A DNA stretch of 64,000 nucleotides, taken from Arthrobacter saudimassiliensis. Its GTDB lineage: Bacteria > Actinomycetota > Actinomycetes > Actinomycetales > Micrococcaceae. The position numbers were made by a program, and so were the translations under genes. The notes under the pieces were generated by a model. It did not search any database. It was not told where the DNA came from and worked only from the letters and a program-made list of their open reading frames with translations. Below are positions 8,931 to 17,839 of the stretch, piece after piece (the stretch's first letter is position 1; each line of letters opens with the position of its first letter). The stretch covers positions 1,612,001-1,676,000 of the forward strand of contig LN483070.1 of assembly GCA_900016675.1 (NCBI GenBank), in the 5' to 3' direction.

Positions 8931-8976
8931 AAAGGCAGGGGCCCTGCAGACTCTCGTCTGCAGGGCCCCTGCCTTT
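8931..8976 (-). terminator. Terminator after ctaF
   Basis: Perfect inverted repeat with 21-bp arms (8931-8951 and 8956-8976), a 4-nt loop, an A-run on the left and a T-run on the right. It lies 19 nt past the ctaF stop, so on the - strand it ends the ctaC-D-F transcript. Confidence 0.88.
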
Positions 8977-8995
8977 GAAAAGCGGCTGCTCTGCC

Positions 8996-9397
8996 TTAGT
9001 GGGCGTGCGCTCCGCGGCTGTATTCGTACACCCAGCCGATCAGGGCGACGACGGCGAGGCCGACGGAGATGAACAGGACCCACCAGCCGACCGCGAGGCC
9101 CAGGAAAGCGCCTGCGCAGGCGGTGGCCAGGACCAGCGGCCACCAGCTCCAGGGGCTGAAGAAGCCCTGCTCGCCGGAGCCCTCGTGGATTTCGCCGTCC
9201 AGGCGGTCCTCCGGGCGGGGCCCGATGCGGCGTCCGGTGAAGCCGAAGTAGAAGCCGACCATCAGCGACATGCCGGCGGTGAGGAACAGCGCCAGGTAGC
9301 CGACCGGTTCAGTCCATTCGACGAGCCATCCGTACACCACGCCCACGACCGCGAAGAACGGGGCCATGTACATGAAGAGCTTTGTCTCTACCTTCAC
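8996..9397 (-). CDS. ctaF: Cytochrome c oxidase subunit IV (actinobacterial CtaF)
   Basis: The 133-residue protein has four hydrophobic segments and the actinobacterial CtaF signature regions: MKVETKLF at the N-terminus, [17 protein letters not shown] in the central loop, and [10 protein letters not shown] before the last helix pair. CtaF is a small structural subunit of the aa3 oxidase in the bcc-aa3 supercomplex. Its ATG overlaps the ctaD stop by 4 bp, and the operon ends at the hairpin just downstream. Confidence 0.95.
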   Translation of the reverse strand: MKVETKLFMYMAPFFAVVGVVYGWLVEWTEPVGYLALFLTAGMSLMVGFYFGFTGRRIGPRPEDRLDGEIHEGSGEQGFFSPWSWWPLVLATACAGAFLGLAVGWWVLFISVGLAVVALIGWVYEYSRGAHAH

Positions 9398-11121
9398 TTG
9401 ACCTTTTCCTTCCGGTCGCCGGGGCCGAAGACCTTCGCAGGGGCCGATTCATCGGTGACCGTCTGCTGGAGCTCCGGGTGGTGCAGGTCCAGCGCGGGGC
9501 GCTCGGACCGGATGCGCGGCAGCGAGGTGAAGTTGTGCCGCGGCGGCGGGCAGGAGGTTGCCCACTCCAGGGAGGCACCGAAGCCCCAGGGATCGTCAAC
9601 CTCGACCTTCTTGCCGCGGCGCCAGGTGATGTACACGTTCCAGAAGAACGGAATCAGGGACGCGCCGAGGACGAAGGAGGCGATGGTGGAGAACTGGTTC
9701 ATCGCGGTGAAGTTGTCCTCCACCAGGTAGTCCGCGTAGCGGCGGGGCATGCCCATGACGCCGAGCCAGTGCTGGACCATGAAGGTGCCGTGGAAGCCCA
9801 CGAACAGGAGCCAGAAGTGGATCTTGCCCAGCCGCTCGTTGAGCATCTTGCCCGTCCACTTCGGCCACCAGAAGTAGAATCCGGCGAACATCGCGAACAC
9901 CACGGTGCCGAAGACCACGTAGTGGAAGTGCGCAACCACGAAGTAGGTGTCGGAGACGTGGAAGTCCAGCGGCGGGGCGGACAGGATGATGCCGGTCAGG
10001 CCGCCGAACAGGAAGGTGATCAGGAAGCCGATGCTCCACAGCATGGGCGTCTCGAAGGTGATCGAGCCGCGCCACATGGTGCCGATCCAGTTGAAGAACT
10101 TCACGCCGGTGGGCACAGCGATCAGCATGGTCATGAAGGCGAAGAACGGCAGCATGACCGCACCGGTGACGTACATGTGGTGTGCCCACACGGTCACCGA
10201 GAGGGCGGCGATGGCGATGGTCGCGTAGACCAGGCCCTTGTAGCCGAAGATCGGCTTGCGGCTGAACACCGGGATGATCTCGGAAACGATGCCGAAGAAC
10301 GGCAGCGCGATGATGTACACCTCGGGGTGGCCGAAGAACCAGAACAGGTGCTGCCACAGGATGGCGCCGCCGTTGTCCGGGTTGAAGATGTGCGCTCCGA
10401 AGCGCCGGTCGGCGCCGAGGGCGAACAGCGCGGCGGCCAGGGGCGGGAACGCCATCAGGACCAGGATGCCGGTGACCAGGGTGTTCCAGGTGAAGATCGG
10501 CATGCGCCACATGGTCATGCCCGGGGCACGCATGCAGACGATGGTGGTGATGAAGTTGACCGCGCCCAGGATGGTGCCGAAGCCGGACAGCGCCAGGCCG
10601 AAGACCCAGAGGTCACCGCCGACGCCGGGCGAGAAGGTCGTGTTCGACAGCGGCGCGTAGGCGAACCAGCCGAAGGAGGCGGCACCCTGCGGGGTGATGA
10701 AGCCTGCCACCGCGATGGTGGAGCCCAGCAGGAAGAACCAGAACGCGAGGGCGTTCAGGCGCGGGAACGCCACGTCGGGGGCGCCGATCTGCAGCGGCAT
10801 CATCACGTTGGCGAAGCCGGCGAACAGCGGGGTGGCGAACATCAGCAGCATCACCGTGCCGTGCATGGTGAACAGCTGGTTGTACTGCTCCTTGGTCTGC
10901 AGGATCTGCATACCGGGTTCAAACAGCTCGGCACGGATGACCAGGGCCATCACGCCGCCGAGGCAGAAGAAGATGAAGCTGGAGATCAGGTACATGTACC
11001 CGATCTTCTTGTGGTCGGTGGAAGTGATCCAGTCGACGACGATGCGTCCCTTGGATACCGGTGTTACTCGAGGCGCGACCCGGGTTTCGAGATCGTCCGA
11101 AGTGTATTCGAGAGTAGTCAC
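9394..11121 (-). CDS. ctaD: Cytochrome c oxidase subunit I
   Basis: The 575-residue catalytic subunit carries heme a and the heme a3-CuB oxygen reduction site. Visible ligands include the heme a histidine in TMHGTV (H87), the cross-linked His-Tyr pair in GHPEVY (H265, Y269), the CuB histidines in WAHHMY (H314, H315), the K-channel lysine in PTGVKFF (about 341), and the HFHYV segment for the heme irons. All are intact, so an active proton-pumping oxidase is expected. It is coupled to ctaF by a 4-bp overlap and lies 22 bp after ctaC. Confidence 0.98.
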   Translation of the reverse strand: MTTLEYTSDDLETRVAPRVTPVSKGRIVVDWITSTDHKKIGYMYLISSFIFFCLGGVMALVIRAELFEPGMQILQTKEQYNQLFTMHGTVMLLMFATPLFAGFANVMMPLQIGAPDVAFPRLNALAFWFFLLGSTIAVAGFITPQGAASFGWFAYAPLSNTTFSPGVGGDLWVFGLALSGFGTILGAVNFITTIVCMRAPGMTMWRMPIFTWNTLVTGILVLMAFPPLAAALFALGADRRFGAHIFNPDNGGAILWQHLFWFFGHPEVYIIALPFFGIVSEIIPVFSRKPIFGYKGLVYATIAIAALSVTVWAHHMYVTGAVMLPFFAFMTMLIAVPTGVKFFNWIGTMWRGSITFETPMLWSIGFLITFLFGGLTGIILSAPPLDFHVSDTYFVVAHFHYVVFGTVVFAMFAGFYFWWPKWTGKMLNERLGKIHFWLLFVGFHGTFMVQHWLGVMGMPRRYADYLVEDNFTAMNQFSTIASFVLGASLIPFFWNVYITWRRGKKVEVDDPWGFGASLEWATSCPPPRHNFTSLPRIRSERPALDLHHPELQQTVTDESAPAKVFGPGDRKEKVK

Positions 11122-11143
11122 GGTGCTCTTCCTGCCTCCTTAC

Positions 11144-12007
11144 TTACTCGTCGATCGATTCGGGTCGGGCTTCGTTGTAGCTGTAGCTGCGGTCGTACTC
11201 GTCACCGAGCTGGCCGTCAGGCAGGGTCGCGACGTAGTCGTTGTACTCACGCTCGGAAACGACCTTGACGTTGAACAGCATCTCGGAGTGGTACTCGCCG
11301 CAGAGCTCGGCGCACTTGCCGTCGTAGGTGCCCTCAACCTGCGGGGTGAGGGTGATGTAGTTGGTGCGGCCCGGGTAGAGGTCCATCTTCTGCAGGAAGG
11401 CGGGAACCCAGAAGGAGTGCTGCACGTCGCGGGTGTTCAGCTGCAGCTCGACGGTCCGGTTGACCGGCAGGTACAGCGTGGGGAACTCGTCCTCGGTCTT
11501 CTCGGTGCCGTCCAGGTTGACCTGGGTTCCCGAGAAGTACTTGTCCTCGTTCACGTAGTTGAAGTCCCAGGACCACTGCTTGCCGCGGACGTCGACGATG
11601 ACATCCGGGTTCTCGTCGCGCTCTTCGATCGCGCGGATGTCCTGCTCCGTGAAGAAGAAGAGGACGAGCACCATGAACAGCGGGATCACGGTGTAGAAGA
11701 TTTCCAGGGGAAGGTTGTAGCTGAGCTGGCGCGGGTAGCCGGTCTCGTTCTTCCGGCGCCGGTAGGCGACGATGCACCAGATGACCAGGCCCCAGGTCAG
11801 GATGCCCACGGCCAGCGCGGCAATCCATGAGTTGACCCACAGGTCCATGATGCGGCCGGTGTGGTTGGTCATGTCCCGTTCAGTGGGCAGCCAGCCCTTC
11901 TGGACCTCTTCTGAACAACCCGATAAAAACAGCGCGCCGGCCGACGAAACGGCTGAGATCTTGACGATCCTGGCGCGTCGGCTGCTGGTTCGTTCCTGCG
12001 AACTCAC
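11144..12007 (-). CDS. ctaC: Cytochrome c oxidase subunit II
   Basis: The 287-residue subunit II receives electrons from QcrC at its CuA centre. The N-terminus is a lipoprotein signal with lipobox LSGC (C31). Two membrane helices follow at about 55-82 and 98-120. The CuA ligands are complete: H197, C232, E234, C236, H240 and M243 (KCAELCGEYHSEM). The start is GTG. This is the first gene of the ctaC-D-F block. The roughly 185 bp upstream contain an AT-rich stretch near 12075-12100 that probably holds the promoter. Confidence 0.97.
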   Translation of the reverse strand: MSSQERTSSRRARIVKISAVSSAGALFLSGCSEEVQKGWLPTERDMTNHTGRIMDLWVNSWIAALAVGILTWGLVIWCIVAYRRRKNETGYPRQLSYNLPLEIFYTVIPLFMVLVLFFFTEQDIRAIEERDENPDVIVDVRGKQWSWDFNYVNEDKYFSGTQVNLDGTEKTEDEFPTLYLPVNRTVELQLNTRDVQHSFWVPAFLQKMDLYPGRTNYITLTPQVEGTYDGKCAELCGEYHSEMLFNVKVVSEREYNDYVATLPDGQLGDEYDRSYSYNEARPESIDE

Positions 12008-12192
12008 AGACGGCCCTTCCTCTTGTTACGTGCAAGTGCTGCGCAGCAGAAAAGCATCCCCCGCTGCGCACCTAATAGTTTTACTACTACCTGTAGAGCT
12101 TACCCGTACGCGGAGCGGTCCAGTGACAGACCGCACCGCGTCGGGCGTTATTCAGCTTTGATGTTACGTGCCGGGCCGAGCCGCGGCGCCCG

Positions 12193-12570
12193 TCAGTGGA
12201 ACGAGTCGCCGCAGGCGCAGGATCCGCCGGCGTTCGGGTTGTCGATGGTGAAACCCTGCTTCGAGATGGTGTCCTCGAAGTCGATGGACGCGCCGCTCAG
12301 GTACGGGACGCTCATCTTGTCCACGATCACCTCGACACCGTCGAAGTCGCGGACCGCGTCGCCGTCCAGCACCCGCTCGTCGAAGTAGAGCTGGTAGATC
12401 AGGCCCGAGCAGCCGCCGGGCTGCACGGCCACGCGCAGGCGCAGATCGGTGCGGCCTTCCTGCTCCAGCAGGCTCCGCACCTTGTCGGCGGCGACGTCGC
12501 TGAGCAGGACCTCGTGGGTGGGCAGCTCGTTTTCGGTTTCGGTGACGGACGCTTCGCTGGAAATGCTCAT
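12193..12570 (-). CDS. erpA: Iron-sulfur cluster insertion protein (IscA/ErpA family)
   Basis: This A-type Fe-S carrier protein delivers [2Fe-2S] or [4Fe-4S] clusters to apo-proteins. The three conserved cysteines are present: one in PGGCSG and two in the C-terminal CACGDSF. I chose the ATG at 12570 (125 aa, MSISSEAS...) because an AGAGAAG ribosome-binding site precedes it; an upstream in-frame start would add 13 low-complexity residues. In actinobacteria this gene commonly lies near the cytochrome oxidase genes, which need Fe-S and heme maturation. It appears to be monocistronic. Confidence 0.9.
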   Translation of the reverse strand: MSISSEASVTETENELPTHEVLLSDVAADKVRSLLEQEGRTDLRLRVAVQPGGCSGLIYQLYFDERVLDGDAVRDFDGVEVIVDKMSVPYLSGASIDFEDTISKQGFTIDNPNAGGSCACGDSFH

Positions 12571-12715
12571 TGGCTTCTCTCTTTCCTGGTGTGCTTCGCC
12601 CCGGCGCACAAGCCGCCGGGGCTAAGTCCCCTCCATGGTACGCCGGGGGGTACCCGCGGGTATAACCGTTCGGCGCGTCCTTTCATTTCCGTCGGCGGCA
12701 CCGCCGGGACCGTCC

Positions 12716-14095
12716 CTACAGGGAGGCCAGCAGCAGCGCCTCGGCGAGGACGGCGTTGCGGAAATCACCCAGATGCAGCGACTCGTTGGCGCTGTGGGCC
12801 CGGGAATCGGGGTCCTCCACGCCGGTGATCAGGATCTGCGCCTGCGGGAACACCTCGGTCAGGTCGGCAATGAACGGGATGGACCCGCCCATCCCGGCTT
12901 CCACCGGCTCCGTGCCCCACGCCGTGCGGAAGGCCTCCAGCGCGGCCTGCGCGGCGGGGGCGGTGGTGTCGGCGGCGAAGGCGTTGCCCTGCTCCCCCGG
13001 CAGCAGCCGCACCCGGGCGCCGAAGGGGGCGTGGGCGGCGAGGTGGCGCTCGACGGCGGCCATGGCGTCGGCGGGATCCTGCCCCGGCGCCAGGCGCAGG
13101 CTGAACTTGGCGCGGGCCGAGGGCTGGATGGTGTTGGAGGACATCGCCACCGACGGCACGTCGATGCCGATGATGGACAGCGCCGGCTTGGTCCACAGCC
13201 GTGAGGCAATCGAGCCCGTGCCGGCCAGCCGGACGCCGTCAAGCACGGACGCGTCGGCCCGGAAGTCCGCCTCGGGGTAGTCCACCTCGGCGTCGTCGTA
13301 CGCGACCAGCCCGTCAATGGCGACGTTGCCCTGGTCGTCGTGCAGGGTGGCGATCAGGCGCGCGAGGAGCGTGGGAGCGTCCAGCACCGGTCCGCCGAAC
13401 ATCCCGGAGTGGACGGCGTGGTCCAGTACCCGCAGTTCGATGGTGCCGTCCACCAGCCCGCGCAGGCTGGTGGTCAGGGCCGGGACTCCGACCTTCCAGT
13501 TGGAGGAGTCGGCGACGACGATCACGTCGGAGGCCAGCAGGTCTCGGTGGGTTTCGAGGAAGGTACGGAAGGTCGGGGATCCGGCCTCCTCCTCCCCCTC
13601 GATGAACAGGGTGACGCCGACGTCGGTCCCGGCCTCGGCCAGGGCCCGCAGCGCGGCGACATGCACCATGATGCCCGCCTTGTCGTCGGCGGCGCCGCGG
13701 CCGTAGAGCCGGCCGTCCCGCTCGACGGCCTTGAACGGCTCGGTTTCCCACAGGTCGGGGTCACCGGGCGGCTGGACGTCGTGGTGGGCATAGAGCAGGA
13801 CGGTGGGCCTGCCGGGCGCGGCGGGGCGGCGCGCGACCACGGCGGGTCCCCCGGGGCGGCCGTCGTTGTCCACGCGCAGGATGCGGACGTCGTCCAGGCC
13901 AAGGCCGCGGACCAGATCGGCGACGGCGGCGGCGCTCTCATCAAGCCGGGCCGGGTCGAAGGAGTCCCAGGCGATCCCGGGAATGGCCACCAGGGCCTTC
14001 AGCTCCTCCACCGTACGGGGGAAATCAGCGTCGATCCGGGCGCGGAGGGTATCCGCGTCACGACGCACGGGGTGTTCTTCGGCGTGTGAAGTCAT
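12716..14095 (-). CDS. M20 family dipeptidase
   Basis: The 459-residue zinc-dependent M20 peptidase is of the carnosinase/dipeptidase type. Metal-binding and catalytic elements are visible: YAHHDVQPPGDPDLW (first metal histidine and the D that activates it), GRGAADDKAG (bridging Asp), EGEEEAGS (catalytic and metal Glu), and the late LHLGDF region with the final His. A lid/dimerisation domain of about 180 residues lies in the middle. The ATG has no ribosome-binding site, but TAGGGT lies 6 nt upstream, consistent with a leaderless transcript from a promoter interlocked with that of the divergent DUF3043 gene. Confidence 0.93.
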   Translation of the reverse strand: MTSHAEEHPVRRDADTLRARIDADFPRTVEELKALVAIPGIAWDSFDPARLDESAAAVADLVRGLGLDDVRILRVDNDGRPGGPAVVARRPAAPGRPTVLLYAHHDVQPPGDPDLWETEPFKAVERDGRLYGRGAADDKAGIMVHVAALRALAEAGTDVGVTLFIEGEEEAGSPTFRTFLETHRDLLASDVIVVADSSNWKVGVPALTTSLRGLVDGTIELRVLDHAVHSGMFGGPVLDAPTLLARLIATLHDDQGNVAIDGLVAYDDAEVDYPEADFRADASVLDGVRLAGTGSIASRLWTKPALSIIGIDVPSVAMSSNTIQPSARAKFSLRLAPGQDPADAMAAVERHLAAHAPFGARVRLLPGEQGNAFAADTTAPAAQAALEAFRTAWGTEPVEAGMGGSIPFIADLTEVFPQAQILITGVEDPDSRAHSANESLHLGDFRNAVLAEALLLASL

Positions 14096-14101
14096 AGCAG
14101 C

Positions 14102-14119
14102 ACCCTACTCGGGTATTCT
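14102..14119. promoter_or_regulatory. Interlocked divergent leaderless promoters
   Basis: On the - strand TAGGGT (14102-14107) lies 6 nt before the M20 dipeptidase ATG. On the + strand TATTCT (14114-14119) lies 6 nt before the DUF3043 GTG. The two coding regions are only 30 bp apart, so the -10 boxes are 6 bp apart and each -35 region must lie inside the other gene's first codons. Confidence 0.55.
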
Positions 14120-14125
14120 TGATGG

Positions 14126-14722
14126 GTGTTCGGACGAAACAAGGAAGCGCCCAGCGCGCAGGAAACCGTAGACCAGCGAGCTGCCGAGCCGGAGCCGGCG
14201 GCAGGCAGGGCCGCGGGCAAGGGAGCCCCGACGCCGCGCCGGAAGGACCAGGTTGCCGCCCGGAAGCGCCCGCTGGTTCCCAATGACCGCAAGGCGGCCA
14301 GGGACGCCTCCCGCGAGGCCATGCGCCAGGAACGGCTGAAGACCCGCCAGGCCCTGGAGACCGGCGACGAGCGCTACCTTCCGCTGCGTGACAAGGGGCC
14401 CAAGCGCCGGTTCGTCCGGGATGTGGTGGACGCCCGCTGGAACGTGGGCGAGTTCCTCATGATCGCGGCCCTGCTCTTCGTGGTCCTCACCTTCATTCCG
14501 AACCTCACCCTGCAGAGCCTGGTCATGATGGTTTTCTGGGTGCTGCTGCTGGTGGTCATCGCCGACAGCCTGCTGCTGCGCCGGAGCCTGCGCCGCCGGC
14601 TGACCGACAAGTTCGGCGGCCCGGACCGGGGCGATGTCTGGTACGGCGTCTCGCGGGCCCTGCAGATGCGCCGCCTGCGCCTGCCCAAGCCGCAGGTCCG
14701 CCGGGGCCAGTACCCGAACTGA
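14126..14722 (+). CDS. DUF3043 family membrane protein
   Basis: The 198-residue protein has a charged, Ala/Arg/Lys-rich N-terminal half (about residues 1-100), then two membrane helices (about 110-130 and 133-153), and a basic C-terminal tail ending RRGQYPN. This matches the actinobacterial DUF3043 family, whose function is not established. The conserved core is VRDVVDARWNVGEF just before the first helix. The GTG start lies 6 nt after TATTCT without a ribosome-binding site, so it is probably leaderless. The gene ends at a strong terminator shared with the convergent pyrD. Confidence 0.85.
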   Translation: MFGRNKEAPSAQETVDQRAAEPEPAAGRAAGKGAPTPRRKDQVAARKRPLVPNDRKAARDASREAMRQERLKTRQALETGDERYLPLRDKGPKRRFVRDVVDARWNVGEFLMIAALLFVVLTFIPNLTLQSLVMMVFWVLLLVVIADSLLLRRSLRRRLTDKFGGPDRGDVWYGVSRALQMRRLRLPKPQVRRGQYPN

Positions 14723-14745
14723 GCGGACACCTCCGCCTGAAGCCC

Positions 14746-14793
14746 GATACACAGAGAAGGGGACGCCGTACGGCGTCCCCTTCTCTGTGTATC
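14746..14793. terminator. Bidirectional terminator between the DUF3043 gene and pyrD
   Basis: Perfect inverted repeat with 22-bp arms (14746-14767 and 14772-14793) and a 4-nt GTAC loop. The right arm ends 1 nt from the pyrD stop codon, so pyrD transcripts end almost at the coding end. Confidence 0.85.
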
Positions 14794-14794
14794 T

Positions 14795-15862
14795 CTAGCG
14801 GCTCCGGGCCAGGCCGCGGTTGATCCGCGCCGCCCAGAAGGGCCCTTCGTAGAGGAAGGCCGTGTAGCCCTGCACCAGCTTGGCGCCGGCTGCCAGCCGC
14901 TCGCGTACGTCGTCCGCGGATTCCACCCCGCCGACGGAGATGATGTCTGGTCCGTCCTCCCCCAGCGCCGTGCGCAGCCGCCGAAGCACCTCAAGGGAGC
15001 GCTGCTTCAACGGGGCGCCGCTGAGCCCGCCGACCCCGCAGGCCATGACCTGCTCCGGGTCCGAGGCGAGGCCCTGGCGCGTAATCGTCGTGTTGGTGGC
15101 GATGACGCCGTCGAGCCCGAGATCCAGGGCCAGCTGCGCCACGGCGTCGACGTCTTCGTCGGCCAGGTCCGGGGCGATCTTCACGCAGAGCGGCACGCGG
15201 CGCCCCGCGGCTTCGTCGGCGGCGGCACGCACGGCGGTCAGCAGCGGGCGCAGCGCCTCCACGTCCTGCAGCAGCCTCAGGCCCGGAGTGTTCGGCGAGC
15301 TGACGTTGACCACCAGGTAGTCGGCCTGGGGCGCGAGCAGCCGGGCGCTGATTTCATAGTCCGCCACGGCATCGGCCAGGTCGACGGCCTTGGTCTTGCC
15401 GATGTTGGCGCCCACGACGGGCCGCGGACGGCCGCCCCGGCGGGCAAGCACGGCCCGGGCCTTGGCCAGGCGGGGCGCGACGGCGGCGGCGCCGTCGTTG
15501 TTGAAGCCCATCCGGTTGATCACCGCCCGGTCCTCCACGAGGCGGAAGAGCCGCGGCCTGGGGTTGCCGGGCTGCGCGCGGCCGGTCACGGTGCCGACCT
15601 CGACGTGCCCGAACCCGAGGTTGGCCAGGGCGGCGACGCCGGAGCCTTCCTTGTCGAAACCGGCGGCCAGTCCGAAGGGCGAGGGGAACTCGAGCCCCAG
15701 GGCCTGCGTCTTCAGGGAACGCGAGGGGCGGGTCAGCCGCCGCAGCGCGGGTCCGGCCGGCGTCAGCGCCGTCGCCCGGATGGCGGCGAAGCCGATCCGG
15801 TGGGCCAGTTCGGGGTCCATCCCGGAGAAGACGAGGCGGAAGAAAGCGGGATAAACGCGCAT
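14795..15862 (-). CDS. pyrD: Dihydroorotate dehydrogenase (quinone), class 2
   Basis: PyrD oxidises dihydroorotate to orotate with FMN and passes electrons to the membrane quinone, the fourth step of pyrimidine synthesis. The 355-residue length and the N-terminal membrane-association segment (VYPAFFRLVFSGMDPELAH) mark class 2. Conserved regions include GLAAGFDKEG, VNVSSPNTPGLR (with the catalytic Ser), KIAPDL, TNTT and the GGV phosphate loop. Other pyrimidine genes (pyrF, carB) lie far away at 61-64 kb, so it is transcribed separately. Confidence 0.97.
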   Translation of the reverse strand: MRVYPAFFRLVFSGMDPELAHRIGFAAIRATALTPAGPALRRLTRPSRSLKTQALGLEFPSPFGLAAGFDKEGSGVAALANLGFGHVEVGTVTGRAQPGNPRPRLFRLVEDRAVINRMGFNNDGAAAVAPRLAKARAVLARRGGRPRPVVGANIGKTKAVDLADAVADYEISARLLAPQADYLVVNVSSPNTPGLRLLQDVEALRPLLTAVRAAADEAAGRRVPLCVKIAPDLADEDVDAVAQLALDLGLDGVIATNTTITRQGLASDPEQVMACGVGGLSGAPLKQRSLEVLRRLRTALGEDGPDIISVGGVESADDVRERLAAGAKLVQGYTAFLYEGPFWAARINRGLARSR

Positions 15863-15933
15863 GGTTTAAACGATTCCACGCCCCCGGTCCGGGGCCAAAT
15901 CCACCGCGTCACCGAGGTCGGATATTGGTCGGA

Positions 15934-15939
15934 TATGCT
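15934..15939 (+). promoter_or_regulatory. Candidate -10 box for the alpha/beta hydrolase
   Basis: TATGCT lies 7 nt before the ATG at 15947, the spacing of leaderless actinobacterial transcripts. There is no convincing -35 and no ribosome-binding site. Confidence 0.4.
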
Positions 15940-15946
15940 CGGTGAC

Positions 15947-16996
15947 ATGGGTCTGAACTGGGAGCCCGACATCCTTGGCGAGGGCTACCGCTGCCTGACG
16001 CTGGACCTCGGCGAAGACGACGAGGGGCCGCTGGCGGCCACGCTGGTGGGCTTCACGCCGGACCCGGTGGCCGAGCGCCCGGGCGAACGGCTCCGCCGGA
16101 CCCTCCGCGGCCTCCTGCCCGGGACCCGCCGGGATCCCGAGCCGGTGCATGCCGTCATCTACGTCCACGGATGGGCGGACTACTTTTTCCACACGGAGCT
16201 TGCGGAGTTCTTTGCCGGGCACGGCATGTCCTTTTACGCCCTGGACCTGCGCAAGTACGGCCGTTCGCTGCGCGAGGGGCAGACCGAGGGCTTCGTGAAC
16301 GACCTGTCCGAGTACGACGCCGACCTCGAAGCGGCGATGGCCGCCGTCCGGCTGGACCTGCGGAATCGGCTGGGCCCGCAGGTGCCGGTGCGGATCAGCC
16401 TCATGGCGCACTCCACCGGCGGCCTGGTGGCCAGCCTGTGGGCGCACCGGAATCCCGGGCGGATCGAGGCGCTGATCCTCAACAGCCCGTGGCTGGAGCT
16501 GCGGGGAAGCTCGATGGTCCGCGGTGCCGCCGCCGGGCTGCTGGAGCCGCTGGCGAGGATGCGGCCCAAGGCCCGCCTGGTGCTGCCGGAGCTGGACTTC
16601 TACTGGCGCAGCATCAGCAGGGAGGCCGACGGCGAATGGGATCCGCATCCGGTGTGGAAGCCGCGGATGAGTTTTCCGGTGCGGGCGGGCTGGATCACCG
16701 CGGTCCTGGCCGGGCATGCCCAGGTGGCCAAGGGCCTGGACATCCAGGTGCCGATCCTGCTGCTGGCCTCCGCCCGCTCCACCATCGCCGCGAAGTGGAC
16801 TCCGGACATGACCGAGACTGACTCCGTCCTCGACGTATCCGCGATGGTCCAGCGCGGGCTGCTGCTGGGCCCCGAAGTCACGGTGTTCCGCTTCGACGGG
16901 GCGCTGCACGATGTGCTCCTGTCCGCTCGGCCCGTGCGTGAGCTCGTCTACACCCGGATGGGCCGGTGGCTGGACGGGTTCATTCCCCGACCCTGA
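15947..16996 (+). CDS. Alpha/beta hydrolase (serine hydrolase, lysophospholipase-like)
   Basis: The 349-residue alpha/beta hydrolase fold protein carries an AVIYVHGWADYFF oxyanion-region motif and the nucleophile elbow MAHSTGG, where the Ser sits in the H-S-T-G-G variant of GxSxG. A late Asp and the FDGALHDVLLS region supply the acid and His of the triad. It resembles monoacylglycerol lipase/lysophospholipase-like hydrolases, but the substrate is unknown. The frame stays open far upstream. I chose the ATG at 15947 because of the TATGCT box 7 nt before it; the ATG at 15935 is an alternative. Confidence 0.85.
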   Translation: MGLNWEPDILGEGYRCLTLDLGEDDEGPLAATLVGFTPDPVAERPGERLRRTLRGLLPGTRRDPEPVHAVIYVHGWADYFFHTELAEFFAGHGMSFYALDLRKYGRSLREGQTEGFVNDLSEYDADLEAAMAAVRLDLRNRLGPQVPVRISLMAHSTGGLVASLWAHRNPGRIEALILNSPWLELRGSSMVRGAAAGLLEPLARMRPKARLVLPELDFYWRSISREADGEWDPHPVWKPRMSFPVRAGWITAVLAGHAQVAKGLDIQVPILLLASARSTIAAKWTPDMTETDSVLDVSAMVQRGLLLGPEVTVFRFDGALHDVLLSARPVRELVYTRMGRWLDGFIPRP

Positions 16997-17000
16997 GCAA

Positions 17001-17035
17001 CGGCGGCGGAGCGCACGGATCCGCTTCCGCCGCCG
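17001..17035. terminator. GC-rich hairpin between the hydrolase and uppS
   Basis: A 13-bp stem (17001-17013 with 17022-17035, one bulged base) in the 47-bp gap between convergent genes. There is no U-run, so termination function is uncertain. Confidence 0.45.
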
Positions 17036-17043
17036 CGGCCGGG

Positions 17044-17838
17044 TCAGGCCGAAGCCGCCTTGTCCACCGCTCCCCCGTACCGCCGGTCCCGGCGGGCGTA
17101 GATCTCCACGGCTTCCCAGAGGGTGCGCCGGTCGACGTCGGGCCAGAGGGTGTCCATGAACACCATTTCCGCGTAGGCCGACTGCCAGAGCATGAAGTTG
17201 GAGAAGCGCTGCTCGCCGGAGGTGCGCAGGAAAAGGTCGACGTCAGGCAGGTCCGGCTCATCGAGGTAGCGCTGGATCGTCTTTTCGCTGATCGAACCGG
17301 CGCGCAGCCTGCCGCGCTGCACGTCGGCGGCGATGGCCGCTGCGGCGTCGGCGATCTCCGCCCGCCCACCGTAGTTCACGCACATGTTCAGGGTGCAGGT
17401 GGTGTTCTCCCGGGTCTGCTCCTCGGCGATCTCCAGTTCCTTCACCACCGACTGCCAGAGCCGGGGACGGCGGCCCGACCAGCGGATCCGCACCCCCCAC
17501 TCGTCGAGCTGGTCACGCTGGCGCCGCAGCACATCCCGGCTGAAGCCCATCAGGAAGCGCACCTCCTCCGGGGAGCGCTTCCAGTTCTCCGTGGAGAAGG
17601 CGTACACGGACACGTGCCGGATGCCGATCTCCACGGCGCCGGCCATCACATCGAGCAGGGCGGCTTCGCCGGCCCGGTGGCCCTCGGTGCGGGGCAGGCC
17701 GCGCTGGTTGGCCCAGCGGCCGTTGCCGTCCATGACGATCGCCACGTGGTTCGGCACCAGGGCGGGCGGCACCGACGGGGGGACGGCGCCCGAGGGATGG
17801 GGCCAGGGGCGGACCGGGGCGGTTTTCTTCGGGTGCAC
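17044..17838 (-). CDS. uppS: Isoprenyl transferase (undecaprenyl/decaprenyl diphosphate synthase)
   Basis: This cis-prenyltransferase builds the lipid carrier for cell-wall synthesis. The signature [11 protein letters not shown] (catalytic Asp and phosphate-binding loop), [20 protein letters not shown] and the C-terminal [14 protein letters not shown] region are intact. I chose the GTG at 17838 (264 aa, start VHPKKTAP): GGAG lies 10 nt upstream, and this start sits just after the recO stop. In-frame alternatives at 17847 (GTG) and 17856 (ATG) overlap recO. The gene is paired with recO in an operon, as in many actinobacteria. Confidence 0.94.
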   Translation of the reverse strand: MHPKKTAPVRPWPHPSGAVPPSVPPALVPNHVAIVMDGNGRWANQRGLPRTEGHRAGEAALLDVMAGAVEIGIRHVSVYAFSTENWKRSPEEVRFLMGFSRDVLRRQRDQLDEWGVRIRWSGRRPRLWQSVVKELEIAEEQTRENTTCTLNMCVNYGGRAEIADAAAAIAADVQRGRLRAGSISEKTIQRYLDEPDLPDVDLFLRTSGEQRFSNFMLWQSAYAEMVFMDTLWPDVDRRTLWEAVEIYARRDRRYGGAVDKAASA

Positions 17839-17839
17839 G

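Noticed and set aside
9382-11268. Long + strand ORF (628 aa) across ctaD
   Set aside because: Shadow of ctaD on the other strand; the translation is Gly/Asp/His-rich with no domain.
15605-15946. 463-aa hydrolase start at 15605
   Set aside because: The extra N-terminus overlaps pyrD on the opposite strand and has a low-complexity composition; the TATGCT box supports 15947.
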